64,000 nucleotides of DNA from Diogma glabrata (taxonomy: Eukaryota; Arthropoda; Insecta; Diptera; Cylindrotomidae): assembly GCA_963693315.1 (NCBI GenBank), contig OY856187.1, positions 49,901,161 through 49,965,160 on the forward strand. Direction: 5' to 3'. Shown piece by piece: positions 1 to 12,115 of the stretch. The translations under genes and the position numbers were made by a program. The notes beneath the pieces are model-generated. The model was not told the DNA's origin. It did not search any database and saw nothing but the letters and a program-made list of their open reading frames with translations. Positions within the stretch are counted from its first letter, which is position 1; every line of letters begins with the position of its first letter.

Positions 1-380
1 ACAAGTTTAAATTTTACAAATCTTTCTGCGGAAAGCCAAGCAAATTCATTGGTATTAATGCGCATTGTTGCCGTTTGCAAATCACTATCGGCTAAGTGCC
101 ACCATTTTTAATTATTTTGTTTATCATGATTGCCATTCATGTTTAATCATACATAAGCTATGCTGCTTTGTATAGAATTTATGCGATTTCCGTCTCGTAA
201 TTTTGTGAGCTTTAAATCGATATAATCAATTTTATCAAGTATTAAGTTACAAGTATTAAGTCTTCACTTAATTTTAGAAACATGTATTACACACAATTGC
301 AAACCGACAACATATTTAGTAAAGATGATAAAATCGCTACGTTGGAAGAATACCGGCACCACTAAAATATTATGAATATG

Positions 381-424
381 GACTTTTCTGCATAAAATGA
401 TTGACTTTTCTGCATAAAATGATC
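381..424. repeat. 22-bp tandem duplication
   Basis: Two adjacent 22-bp units beginning gacttttctgcataaaatga differ only at the last base. The rest of 1-734 is AT-rich with no gene I can support. Confidence 0.7.
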
Positions 425-734
425 GTAATATCGTCAAATTTTTATGTGGTAAAGTGTCACAATTTAACCTCACACGCTTTTTCAGGGCTTCATAATTAAA
501 TTACAATTTAATTGAAATTTTTGATTTTCATTTTCTCAAAATTTCTATTTTGAGTTGTGCCGATATCAATTGATTGCGATTGCCAATGAAGTTTTCACTT
601 CCGCCGTGCAGTCTTAAGCACACTCCTTCTTTTTTTTAAATTATTTTTTTTAAGTGAAACTTTTTTATGCGCGTTGGGTGATTTTGATTGGAAAAAATTT
701 TATTCGAGTGATCGTCATGCTGAAGTTATATATA

Positions 735-1515
735 TAATAGTCAAAACTATCTCTCCACTACAAAAAGAAGTGATATCCTGTGTCAAGCAGAATCGAGTGT
801 AAAACAAAATATTTCCAAATAATTAGGTATTATACATGATTCGAAATACTTACTTTGTCACTCGGATTAGAGATTAGAATAAAACAACTCTAACTACCTA
901 GGTATTAAAACAAAAGTTTCTAGTAAAAGTAAAAATACAAAATAACATTTATTTACTAATTTATATGCGAATGAAAATGTGGAATGCGATATTTATACGA
1001 TTGACTGAATCGAGAGAAGTGCAGAACAATCACGAAACCTCAGTGAGAGCTAAGACTTTTATTTAATGAGAAATATACAAAATGAAAATCTATAAAAGAA
1101 ATGCAAGCTAATTTATTAGTTAGTATTTTATACTGCAGACTTTAGTTTGTAGATTAATAACATGTTATTTGAAAATCATGTTCATTAAAGTTATAATCTG
1201 TTAGTCCTGAGGTTTCGTGATGGTTCCGCACTTCTCTCGATTCAGTCAATCGTATAAATATCGCATTCCACATTTTCATTCGCATATAAATTAATAAATA
1301 AATATTATTTTGTATTTTTACTTTTACTAGAAACTTTTGTTTTAATACCTAGTTAGTTAGAGTTGTTTTATTCTAATCTCTAATCCGAGTGACAAAGTAA
1401 GTATTTCGAATCATGTATAATACCTAATTATTTGGAAATATTTTGTTTTACACTCGATTCTGCTTGACACAGGATATCACTTCTTTTTGTAGTGGAGAGA
1501 TAGTTTTGACTATTA
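735..1515. repeat. Long foldback element, 309-bp inverted arms
   Basis: The left arm (735-1043) and right arm (1207-1515) are inverted copies of about 309 bp separated by a 163-bp spacer. By eye they match at well over 95 percent, with scattered differences such as gcagaacaat against the complement of atggttccgc near the inner ends. No ORF spans the arms. This is a foldback or MITE-type structure. If transcribed through, it would fold into a long near-perfect hairpin. Confidence 0.85.
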
Positions 1516-1692
1516 AATTTTAAACTGCACCTTTTTCACGAATTAAAATTTACATTTTTGATGTTTTTTGTAGCTGGTATCACGATTTTTGTAGTAAATA
1601 ATAAATTTTATGAGCTTGGATTATAATGAAATAAATAATAAAATTAATAATAGGTAATTATTTCATTTTGATATAAGCAATTTGAATTTATG

Positions 1693-1920
1693 TCATCGAT
1701 TTATTTGTATACCAACTTCAACGGTTGACTGAATTATTTCCAATTTTTCTGCATTTATAAAAACAACATACCCAATAATCCGCAAGATAATTTGGGTCAA
1801 AGATTTATCTAGTGGTGTCGGTTGGTTGGATGAACCTCGCATATTGCCACAAAACTTTTTAAGTAGTATAACCGAATTGATTAAGCATATGATGTAAAAC
1901 CAAAATAAAAGTCTCCTCAT
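1693..1920 (-). CDS. Hypothetical small protein with N-terminal hydrophobic segment
   Basis: A 75-codon ORF starts at a true ATG and opens with MRRLL followed by a strongly hydrophobic stretch to about residue 20, like a signal peptide or membrane anchor. It continues with a more polar segment (CGNMRGSSNQPTPLDK near residues 24-39) and ends at TGA. I do not recognise the family. There is no homolog in the window and no convincing promoter. A spurious ORF in AT-rich DNA is the main alternative; the signal-like start is the only reason to list it. Confidence 0.2.
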   Translation of the reverse strand: MRRLLFWFYIICLINSVILLKKFCGNMRGSSNQPTPLDKSLTQIILRIIGYVVFINAEKLEIIQSTVEVGIQINR

Positions 1921-2317
1921 CTATGCTATTTGGTCCAGATTATACAATAACTTGTTTATCGCCTTCAGATTAACTTTCGATATTAAACATGACTTAGAAC
2001 TATAAAAAAATGCAAGAAACAGATTTAGTTTGAGTATCATTGCTTTAATATTAATTTCATATTTCTTTAATATTAAGGTTAATTTCATTGTGATTTTTCA
2101 GTATACAAATACTGAATTTAAATTGTCCCACTTTTGTTTTATTAAACTGGAAACTAATTTTAATAAAACTATTTTTGAATTAAAAATAATTTTTAGAGTA
2201 TGTAAATACATATTTCAAAATAAGATTCAACAAATGTTTAACCACTTATTATGGTGAAAATTTTTGTTTATTTGTATCTGAAAATCGACTGAAACTATGC
2301 AATTTGCTATCCTGTTC

Positions 2318-2815
2318 ACTCATTCGCAGTAAAACAAATTTTAATAATGTTTTTATGACAACCTACACACCTAAACCTTAACACATTTCTTTTAAAAAAA
2401 ATTGTCTTGTTAAAACCGTTTACGCAGAATCTAAGTAAAATTTTAGAAAAAGTTATTGCAACCCTGGAAAAAAAATTATTTGGAACAAATTTGCTAGATA
2501 ATATACCCCGCTCTTTTGTTGAAGGGACTAATGGTTGGCACACATTGCAAACCCGCGAAAAATTATTTGGGATAAATGCGCTAAATAATATTTTATGTTG
2601 GGGTCTAATAATCGGCATATTACGTTATAGCTTTTTAAACAAATTAAATTTAAACTGGATCCCGAATAATTTATGGAAATATTCAGTCATTCGGAGTAAA
2701 AGAACAAATTAGAATAATGTTTTTATAACAACCTACAAGTCTAAACCTTAACACATTCCTTTTTAAAAAATTTATCTTAGCAAAGACCGTTTTACGCAGA
2801 ATCCGAGGTAAATTT
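2318..2815. repeat. Duplicated ~130-bp segments with an inner duplication
   Basis: A segment of about 130 bp (2318-2450) recurs in diverged form at 2685-2815; both copies carry cctaaaccttaacacattyc-like sequence and end near cgcagaatc. Between them, 2456-2514 and 2545-2603 are a second diverged pair sharing attattyggratAAAtk sequence. ORFs on both strands here overlap the repeats and look like chance. Origin unknown; possibly a decayed mobile element. Confidence 0.5.
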
Positions 2816-3445
2816 ACATTTGATAATATTTTTGTAGACAAATTTTTATTAGCTACCCACTAGAAATTTTGTTACTATAGTAACAGGTCTTTAGTTTGTT
2901 ATCATGCATAAGAGTGCATTAGAGGAAGCGAGATAGACATATATCTCTTATAGCGCCATCACATAATATGAAAAAGATCAAAACTTATTTCAAGAATATA
3001 TGGTTTGAACCAATGTTTTTTACGACATTATAATATATGTCGGCCATTTCATTTAAATCATGTTAAAGTTTATGTTTGATATTGAATAAGCCAAATTTAT
3101 TTTAAAAATTAACAAGGAAAATATACAATAGTTGTAAGTATTAGTCTTTAAAAGTAAGTATTCAAATCAATTAAATGTTGATATGTTTTAAATTAAGAAA
3201 ATTATATAAGTAATTCTTTTAGTTTAATTTAATGCCATTTTAGTTTTGTAGATTATATTATTTGATAAAATATTGAATTGTTTAATATTATTAATTGTTG
3301 TATTATTGTTTTAATTAGTTCTTTAAGAAATAATATATATTTATATTTATAAATTTATGTACAGTCAATAAAAACTTAAAATTATAAAAATGTATTTTAT
3401 TTACAAAAATCAATATTTATATAACAAGGTTGCTTTGTGGTTTAG

Positions 3446-3590
3446 GTTAACCAAGACAAACTAAAGACATGTCTGACCAGACAACCTAAAGACACGTCTT
3501 ACCAGACAAACCCTAGACTTGTTACACAAGACGAGGTGGGACATTTTGTTCGAGTGGTCTTGGGTTTGTCTTGGTCTTGTTACTATAACG
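3446..3590. repeat. Small imperfect foldback
   Basis: The ends are inverted: accaagacaaac near 3450 and gtttgtcttggtc near 3570. Inside lie two 22-bp imperfect direct repeats of the form aaagacaygtctkaccagacaa. This fits a short MITE-like element. The rest of 2816-4107 is AT-rich with no supported gene. Confidence 0.4.
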
Positions 3591-4107
3591 CGTTAATAGT
3601 AAGTTACTAGTAAATCTGGTATAACACTTTTACTGGGTAGTATCAGAATCAGCCTTTAAATTTATTTGTATTCTTTTGTCATAATATGCAGTAAAAGATC
3701 AAACTATAATGTTTTTATTTTTAATTTGTCTTAGCTATTTACATTTACATTGTAAATAAATTTACAATAGATGGCTCGAACGAAAGAATCACTTGGATGA
3801 ATTAATTTCCGTCTGAATAAATATTCTTGTTGAAATTTCATTTTTCAATAATCGTTTTCGAAATTTTATGTTTTAATTAATTTTGTATACGGTTTATTGT
3901 ACAAAATCTATTTCAAATTAAAATTTAAAGGTGAGTTTATGTTACAAAACTCATCATAAGTTTATATATGTTAAACAACATTAGATCAAATCATTTTTTT
4001 GAGGTTATGTCTACTAGGTTCAGTGTAAATAAGCAAAAGTGGTAATCGCTATTTTTTTCACGAACAGCGATCTACCGAATCGCTTTGATTAAAAGTAAAT
4101 ACATATT

Positions 4108-4900
4108 GGTGAAAAACACGTGAAATCAGCAAAAAACATGCAATTTTGGAAATGAGGTTTTAATTTTGTATATTTAGGTATTGGAATTCGTTGACATCAA
4201 TGAAAAATAATTTCTGCGTTATTTGTTTTTTTTTAACCCTGTCTTAAGATACAGGGTGTTGAAAAATCAAGAAATTGCTCGATCTTGGTGTATTGAAATG
4301 GTTGTACAGACAAAACTACTTCACTGATTTTAATGTTATATAGCTCAAAATGTAGGTATTGAACAGAGCTAATCAAAATAATAATTCACATTATATGAGC
4401 CTGAACATTTTCTTTTAGAAAAATAACGATAAAAAAAATTTATGACCTTGAACATTTTCTTTTAGAAAAATAACGGTAAAAAATTCAAATTCGATTTTCT
4501 AGAAAAGCAAATTTAAAAAATTTTTTTTTTATTAAATTTATTGCAACACGCCTTAAAATTTTTCATCATAAAAAAAAGTGGAGTTAAAAAATTAACAGTT
4601 TTTTTTTGGATTTACATATACGTTTTTATAGTAAATTTTTAATTTTAACTCAAAATAAATATTTTACACATTTATTATTATTTATTTAATTTTACATTAC
4701 TAAATCCCGTAGAGTGAGAATAACGTATAGCTAAGATTGATCCATCATTTGTAGGAATGTATGAGTGATATCCTCGTGTTCCAGGAATTTTTTTTAAATT
4801 GACGTATCTATCAGCTAGTTGATTTCGTTTTGCTTTGTAGCCTGCCTCCGTTACATAGAAAAAATGCATGTTATCTTGAAAATTGCCTGGAGCTGCTGCC
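4108..4900 (-). repeat. Inverted copy A of an orphan mobile-element 3' region
   Basis: This ~790-bp segment is the inverted counterpart of 13716-14526. Both share the coding tail, the AT-rich 3' region and the distal word acacgtgaaatcagc. Similarity stops abruptly at ggcagcagctcc on one side and ggtgaaa on the other. The sharp edges suggest mobile-element ends or an inverted duplication breakpoint. Confidence 0.75.
4678..4900 (-). pseudogene. C-terminal fragment of orphan mobile-element protein
   Basis: Minus-strand reading gives about 74 codons ending at TAA, with the recognisable tail KKIPGTRGYHSYIP followed by SILAIRYS. The same tail occurs on the plus strand at 13842-13940, where the longer copy also shows SDGAASQYKN and KGPWDGIGGTVKR blocks. 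Proteins with these blocks are familiar from repeat-rich animal genomes, where they look transposon-derived; I cannot name the superfamily from memory. Only the C-terminal third is present, so this copy is truncated. It lacks the in-frame TGA seen in the other copy. Confidence 0.6.
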
Positions 4901-5599
4901 AGTGGCGAAGCGTCGGAATAGACACACTATACAGTGTCTACCCAAACCTAATATAAATATGAAACTTTATTTTCATATTGTTCGCATAATGTCAACTTAA
5001 TACTATTTTGTCAAACGTTCAAAGAAAATCATTAAGTTTTAATACAATAATTAGAACATAAACAATTCTGGTATGTTCCTGAAACATTAATACAAACGTT
5101 TCCCAGTTTCATGTTCAAACAAACAAAAATGTTTTTCTCACAGTAGTCGTTTCAAATTATGACTACCGTAATAAGCAATAGCAACAAAAACAAATTTTCA
5201 ACTTTTGTTCCTTCTTGGATAGACAGTTTTGTTTATGTCTATTTCTGTTTATATATTTTGTTTCCAAATTTTTTGAGAAACATATTATGGGAAACATTTT
5301 TGACAAAAATTGTAATTATTAGCTAGATGTTTCTTGAGCAATTTTTTGTGTGATTCCAGATTCGATTCCACGAGGACCACGACTTCTGAATAACAGGAAC
5401 AGTTGGAAAATAAATTTGAATCTTTGATTTTGGATTAATTTTTGGAATATTTTTAGAATTTTGAAAAAAGTTTCAATCTTTGATTTTGTTATAATTATTG
5501 CAATATTTTAAGAGTTCGAGGAAAAGTTTGAATTTTTAATTTTGTTATAATTATTGCAATATTTTAAAAGTTCTAGGAAAAGTTTGAATTTTTGATTTT

Positions 5600-6031
5600 G
5601 AAAACTTTGATGAAGGTTGCTGCTTTTGGACTCCAAAGTTCACTGTAGGAATCTCCAATAAAACAAACAATATCTTCAAATTTTATTCTTTACACAATTT
5701 ATTAATCACAAACAATAAATTATGTCACAAAATGATTTTAATTCTTAATTTGTAAAAGATTACTCTAATCACATTGATATTCGCACAAGAATTGATTTTA
5801 AAATTAAAATTACAAAATCAAGAAGACAAATTTTTTATTGTTTTTAATTAAACGGGAAAAAATACGTTATTTTGTTTTTATTCGTTACAACTAATTCGTT
5901 AAAAATTCAATATTAAGGGTGATCAAAAGTTCTTTTGATTTGTATGTTGATATTAAGCAAATTAAAAAACATTTAAATGGATTTAGTAGGACTATTGTGG
6001 CTGGTATCTTTCTTAGACATCTAACTCAACA
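5600..6031 (-). repeat. BEL element 1, 3' LTR
   Basis: This 432-bp LTR is identical to 11612-12043 except for one base. It abuts the polypurine tract at 6032-6042 and the target duplication at 5594-5599. Confidence 0.95.
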
Positions 6032-6042
6032 TTCTCCCCCCC
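6032..6042 (-). other. BEL element 1 polypurine tract
   Basis: In element orientation this reads GGGGGGGAGAA immediately before the 3' LTR TGTTGAG. That is the expected plus-strand priming site for reverse transcription. Confidence 0.85.
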
Positions 6043-6062
6043 GTTAACGGTGATCCCGTTAA

Positions 6063-8510
6063 CTAAATCTGCACTGGAAGCTTTGCAACCTTTGTGATGG
6101 GTCGCTTTAATGTCGATGTTGAAGTTTTCAAAGTAACAACTCTAACTAAATTGTCTTCGCCTGGATGAATCTCGGTAACTCTTGCTAGAGCCCATTTACT
6201 TGGCGGCAGGTTTTCCATTTTCATCATGACTAAATCTCCAATTTTGATGTTTTCTGCTTGAGTCTTCCATTTATTTCGTTGTTGCAAAGTGTGTAAATAC
6301 TCTTGTGAATATCTCTTCCAAAATAGTTGTGTTCGTTGCTGGATTATCTGCCATCTTTTGAGCCTTGATACGGGAATAGTAGTTAAATCTTCTTCAAGAA
6401 TCGTCCCAGTTGCTGAACCAATCAAAAAATGAGAAGGTGTCAATGCTTCACATGATGATTCATCGTTGGATGCAGCAAGAGGCCTTGAGTTTAGAATGGA
6501 TTCAATTTGACTTAACAATGTAGCCATCTCTTCAAAAGTCAAATTACATCCACCAGTTGCTTTCATTAACAAAGACTTCACCGATCTTACTGCCCGTTCC
6601 CACAAACCACCAAAATGAGCTGCGGAGGAAGGAATAAAGTGCCAATTAGTTCGATTTTGACTTATAAATTCAGAAATCATTTCATTGTGTGGTCTTGATG
6701 ACAACAAATGATATATATCTTTTAGTTTTCGATGTGCCCCTACAAAATTCGTCCCATTGTCGCTGTATATATCATTTGGTACACCTCTTCTAGCAGCGAA
6801 TCGTTTAAGGGCTGCAATAAAGGCTTCGGTGGTTAAATCGCTGACAACCTCGATGTGTATCGCCTTGGTTGCCATACACACAAATATCGCTATGTATCCT
6901 TTGATGAGTTTAGCTCCTCTTCCCCCCTTGGTTGCTATCTGGATTGGTCCCGCATAATCAACACCACTTCTGCTGAATGGTCTTGCTGGCGTAATACGTG
7001 CCTCTGGAAGACTTCCCATTAACTGTTGAGATGTTTTAGAATTTTCTTTGAAGCACGTTAAACATTTTTGTAGTTGACTTCTTATTTGACTGCGGCCACC
7101 TACAATCCAAAATTTTTGTTTAATAAGATGGGAGGTAAGGGAAGGGCCGGGATGGAAATATTTTTTATGGTAATCGGATATTATCATTTTGCATAGGAAA
7201 TGGGATGATGGCAAAATGATAGGATGTTTTTGATCATATTGACCATCTATTTTTCTAAGCCGTCCACCCACTCTTAAGATGCCGTCCGCATCTATGAATG
7301 GAGCAAGAGATAACAATTTGCTTCGTCGATTCAGTTGGATTTTCTTTGACAGCTGTTCAATCTCTTGCTCGTATTCGCTGTATTGGGTCCATTTTATCAA
7401 AATATTTTCAGCTCGTTGTAGATCGTTTTCCTCAGCAATAACATATTTGCGCAATGTTTCACTTTTTCTTTTCACGTTATTGAGAAATCGCAATACGTTG
7501 CGTAATGTTCGTATTAATTTTAAATAACTCGAAAACCTAGTTGATAACTCGAGCAAAAAGTTGTCTCCAGATTCCGTTTGAAGTATTCGTACTTTAACAG
7601 CTTTCTTTTCTTCATCGGTTTCTTCTTTACATTTATGTTCTTTGGGATCACTTCTGGGCCAGGCATTCTCGTCATCTTTTAACCAATATGGACCGTTCCA
7701 CCATTGAGACAGTTTCACTAGTTCGCTGGGTGTTACTCCTCTTGAAATATGGTCTGCTGGGTTATGTTCTGACTTAACATGGTTCCAATTTTTTCTTGTT
7801 GTGCTTTCTAAAATTTCAGCCGTTCTATTAGCTACAAACGTTTTCCAAGTAGCTGGATAGTTTGACAACCATTGTAGCACAATAGTGGAATCAGTCCAGG
7901 CATAAAATTTTGCTTTAGGAACGTTGACTCGCAGGACGTTCCATAATTTCACTAACAAATGAGCAGCACAAAGTTCTAGCCTTGGTATAGACACTTGTTT
8001 GATTGGTGCCACTTTGGTTTTCGCAGTGACTAGATTGATTTGTACATGACCATTTTTGTCAAAATATTTGCAGTAAATAACTGCACCAAATGCGCGTTCA
8101 CTTGCATCGCAAAAGCCATGATATTCCGCTTGCTGATATTGGATGTATCTTGGAATAGCAATGTTTTCTATTGTTTTTAACTCACCTTTTATTTTACTGT
8201 AGGAATCTGAAATATCTTTTGGTAAGAGATCATCCCAGTCAACTTTAAGCATCCAAATTTGCTGCATCAAAATTTTGAACAAGATAGTGCACGGCGATAT
8301 CCATCCAAGTGGATCAAAAATCCTAGATGATTCTGACAAAATTCGTCGTTTTGTTAGCTGCATAGTTGTTTCTAGGTTGACACTGAAAGTAAAAATATCC
8401 TTCACGGGATTCCAACGTAGTCCAAGAATCTTTGTAACTTCAGATTCATGATCAAAACTCACATTGCTAGTTTTATCTATTTGATCAAATAAGTCTGGGA
8501 TATTCGACTT
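6063..8510 (-). pseudogene. pol: BEL element 1 pol, distal part: RT end, RNase H, integrase
   Basis: An open stretch of about 815 codons downstream of a nonsense codon at 8511-8513. It continues in the same frame as the RT segment. Visible blocks in order: ARIFDPLGWISP (Pao-type RT/RNase H junction), HGFCDASERAFGAVIY (RNase H), the H-C zinc-binding region of integrase ending CLTCFKE, then integrase core acidic residues in SGVDYAGP, YSDNGTNF and GGLWERAV. It ends in the usual C-terminal block just before the polypurine tract. Domain content and order match BEL/Pao pol. The integrase triad looks complete, so this half could still be folded if translated, but no intact upstream frame reaches it. 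Confidence 0.9.
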
Positions 8511-9912
8511 TCACTTTCTCAAATGAAAACCACCAGTTTTTAGAACTAAGGTAATTTTATCTCTAAGATCTTTTGCTTCTTCGATCGTTGAAGACCCACC
8601 TATGAAATCATCAACATAAAATTCATCAAAAACGTTGGATAATTTATTTAGATGCTGTAATTTTTGATCGATCGCTGTTTGTTGCAAAGATCTGATGGCT
8701 AGAAACGGTGAGCTGGCTAATCCGAAAGTGACTGTTGTAAGTCTGTATTTTTTAAGTTTTTCGCTTGGTGATTCCCTCCACAAAATTCTTTGAAATTCGG
8801 TATGCTTTGGATTCACTAAAACTTGTCTGTACATCTTTTCGATGTCTGCAGTAATCGCTATTTTGTGCTGACGAAATCTCAAGAGTATTGTCCAAAGAGT
8901 AGGTTGAATAGTTGGCCCAACCATCATGGTTTCATTCAGTGAAATGCCTGTTGTAGTTTTAGATGACCCATCAAATACGACTCGAACTTTTGTAGTGGTG
9001 CTTGTTTCTTTAATAACTGCATGATGCGGCAGGTAATAACAGTCGGAATCTGGAGGATCATTTTCATTTTCAGATATATGTACCATGTGTCCTAAATTTT
9101 GATATTCTCGCATAGTGTTGATATACTCGTTCTTTAAATTTTCATTTAATTGGAATTTTCTTTCTAGATTAAAAAATCGTTTTGTGGCTAAACTTAACGA
9201 ATTTCCAAGTTTTGGAGCATTAGTTTTAAATGGAATGTTAACTACATACCTGCCAGTTTCCTTAAGTGTGGTTTTTTTAAAAATTTCTTCACATTGTCTT
9301 TCTTCTGGAGTATGGGACTGGCATGGTTTAACTTCCTCTAGTTCCCAAAACTTTCTTAGGGTTGTATCTATATCTAAATCCGTTGTAAAGTTGCAGCCAA
9401 CGAGGTTTCTATTTGGTTCTAATTCCAATGAATGGGGTTGTCCACTTATAATCCATCCAAAAATAGTTTCTTGTGCAACAACAGTATCATCTTCACTTAT
9501 TATTCGTCCGTCTTGTAGGATATGAAAAAATTTATCAGCTCCAATCAAAATATCGATTTCACTTGGACGAAAATATTCAGAGTCTGCCAGTTGAATGTTA
9601 TTGAATAAGTTAGAGTTTTTCAAGCTGATTTGTTGCCTTGGTATTTTTGATGGTAAACTTTTTAAAATTAATGCATCAACATCAATTTTATTTTCATAAT
9701 CGTGAATAGAGGTAAGAAATAGCTTAGTAGCTCCTCGAGAAACCAAATTAGAAGTAGCTATTCCATTTATTGCAAATTTAGCATTTTCCCGTGGTAACCT
9801 AAGCCTTTGGATGCAAGCTTCGGTCACAAATGATGATTGTGAACCCGAATGTAAAAGAATTCTACATCGCTGTACTTCACCATCAACACTACGTACTTCT
9901 GCAATTGCAGTC
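8511..9912 (-). pseudogene. pol: BEL element 1 pol, proximal part: protease and reverse transcriptase
   Basis: This frame is open from about 9912 to a TGA at 8511-8513. The aspartic protease motif reads LLHSGSQ rather than LLDSGSQ, so the catalytic Asp codon (GAT in the second element) is CAT here. RT follows with VRVVFDGSSK, the acidic block TADIEKMYRQV and the active-site YVDD in DEFYVDDFIGG. The TGA falls where the second BEL element encodes Trp (HLRKW), so it is a simple TGG-to-TGA change with no frame change. Upstream, a small indel near 9918 separates this frame from the gag frame. The protease is predicted inactive from the catalytic substitution. Confidence 0.9.
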
Positions 9913-11174
9913 GTAAAATTGACTGATATTTAGTAGCCGTCGCTGTGTTTACTTCAATTTTATTGCAATCGACAGTGGAACTGCATTGATTTGGACCTCC
10001 TTCTGGTGTTAATATTTTAACCGTATCCAAAGTGTTATTTAAATCAGTATGTAACAAAGTATGATGTCTCCGTTTGCAGCTAAAACACTGAAATTTCGAC
10101 TTGCATTTAAATGCTTGATGTGTTTCTGATAGACAATTGAAACAAAGTTTCTTATCCACTACAAATCCTCGTCGCCCAGTATTGTTCATCAATAAAAATT
10201 CCTCACATTTGTTCAATACGTGGTTTTTAGTACATTTTGGACATGATTGTGCAAGAGTTTGGGTATGATGAATTGCAATCTTGGTCGCAGGCGGTTTGTT
10301 TTGTTTCCTTGGAGTATCACAGCAATCAAGTTCATCACTTCGGCCGTTTAAGAATTTAAAAAAATCATCTACTGTAGGGAAATCCATTTTTGAGCTATAG
10401 CGCGACCAAACTTGTTTTGTTTCATGATTCAATTTACTTTTCAAAATATAGACGAGCCATGGATCTCGTGTTTCTGCATTGGACCCGAGTACCTTTAACC
10501 CTCGCAATACTTCAGCAGATATGTCAGCCATGTGATCTAGTGCCTTAGTTGTGGAATGTGTGATATCAGGCTGCTCCATAAACCGTTTTATTAACTCCTT
10601 GATGCCTCATCATAATTCGCTTCAGTGATGTCCATTTGAGTGACTAAAGATGCGGCATCATCTCTTAATAAACTTTTAAGGTATTGAAATTTGTGAACTT
10701 TCGAAATTCTTTCGTTGTTCCCAACCGAAGCTTCAAATAAATCTCTGAATGACGCAAATTCAGAAAATTTTCCAGAAAAAAAGGAATATTTAATTCAGGT
10801 AAACGAACTTCAGTTTCGCGCTTGCTTAAACCAACCATTTCCTTTAGAAAGGACTGTTGGTTTACCATGAGGTCTTCTATTGTTAATTTTTGGTCAGAAC
10901 CACCCGCCACCTCGGGTTCGTTTAATATTTTCAATAAAACTCGTTTTACATTGAAATATTGATCATCGATTAAATCTTGTTGCTTCAAAACAGTTTCTGT
11001 TTCATCTAACTGTTCTGCCAAGGCTTTATATTCTTTCCACTCGTCATTTAACAAAATAAGATTTGACTTAATCTCACTTAAACTGGTTTGGCTATTAAAT
11101 TTCACCGCCATGGATTTTATATTATCCATGCGTTTATAAATTCGCTTTAATTCGCGTAAATTTCGATCACTCAT
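9913..11174 (-). pseudogene. gag: BEL element 1 gag
   Basis: Starts at an ATG at 11174 (MSDRNLRELKRIYKR) with a helical, charged N-terminal region. The conserved BEL capsid-like segment begins near LPELNIP, and three Cys/His clusters follow: CPKC...H, CFNCLSETH and CFSCKRRHH. Two lesions are visible. An A run (T on the coding strand) at 10776-10782 is one base short of keeping frame. A second break near 10600, with apparent loss of some codons, separates the segments. After 10579 the frame is open through the zinc knuckles to the protease junction. A homopolymer sequencing error could explain the first lesion but not the second. Confidence 0.85.
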
Positions 11175-11593
11175 TGCAAATCAAATGTGTTAAATAAAAG
11201 AATTAATAATTCAACGAATTCAAAATTAATAATTCAACGCACGAAATAGAATAGTCACTCAAAATTTATTTTATTTAATTTAATTTAATGATTTATATGC
11301 TGCTGTATATTAAAAGTTAATGACCTTAAAAATCTAAAACCGTTACCAAAATTCACACAAAATATTAAAAGTTCCAAAAATGTTTTAAATGTTTTAATAA
11401 TATTAAAATTTAATAAATTATTAATTGATTCACTTGATTGTCTAAGTTTAATCACTTTTTATTAAACAGAAAGTATAATTACCAAAACCCGCCAAATTAC
11501 AGACGCCAAGCCAAATCTAAATGCCGTCTTTAATTTTCTTGATAATTATATTGATGCAACACAAAATCCAAAATTCGCTGGGTTCTTGATAAT

Positions 11594-11610
11594 CCGGTGG
11601 CGAAGTACCA
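11594..11610 (-). other. BEL element 1 primer-binding site
   Basis: In element orientation TGGTACTTCGCCACCGG begins one base after the 5' LTR, as expected for a tRNA primer ending in CCA. I do not assign the tRNA. The second BEL element shares the TGGT-CTTCG pattern. Confidence 0.7.
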
Positions 11611-11611
11611 A

Positions 11612-12043
11612 GAAAACTTTGATGAAGGTTGCTGCTTTTGGACTCCAAAGTTCACTGTAGGAATCTCCAATAAAACAAACAATATCTTCAAATTTTATTC
11701 TTTACACAATTTATTAATCACAAACAATAAATTATGTCACAAAATGATTTTAATTCTTAATTTGTAAAAGATTACTCTAATCACATTGATATTCGCACAA
11801 GAATTGATTTTAAAATTAAAATTACAAAATCAAGAAGACAAATTTTTTATTGTTTTTAATTAAACGGGAAAAAATACGTTATTTTGTTTTTATTCGTTAC
11901 AACTAATTCGTTAAAAATTCAATATTAAGGGTGATCAAAAGTTCTTTTGATTTGTATGTTGATATTAAGCAAATTAAAAAACATTTAAATGGATTTAGTA
12001 AGACTATTGTGGCTGGTATCTTTCTTAGACATCTAACTCAACA
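11612..12043 (-). repeat. BEL element 1, 5' LTR
   Basis: Matches 5600-6031 with one substitution over 432 bp. It is followed, on the low-coordinate side, by the primer-binding site. Confidence 0.95.
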
Positions 12044-12115
12044 GATTTTATTATATTTCTTGCATTAATTTTGAAATTTTGAAAATAGTTTCAATTTTTG
12101 ATTTTTTAATAATAT

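Larger units (their letters stand above)
5600..12043 (-). mobile_element. BEL/Pao LTR retrotransposon 1 (young, ORFs broken)
   Basis: A full-length element of 6444 bp on the minus strand. The two 432-bp LTRs begin TGTTGAG in element orientation and differ at one position (5989 against 12001). The flanks carry a 6-bp target duplication, gatttt, at 5594-5599 and 12044-12049. In element order it has 5' LTR, primer-binding site, gag, protease, reverse transcriptase, RNase H, integrase, polypurine tract and 3' LTR. Gag-pol is interrupted by at least three frame lesions and one nonsense codon, so it is non-autonomous as assembled. It differs in family from the second BEL element in this window. Confidence 0.95.

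Noticed and set aside
2316..2712. 100-codon ORFs on both strands as genes
   Set aside because: They overlap duplicated non-coding repeats on opposite strands and lack recognisable features.
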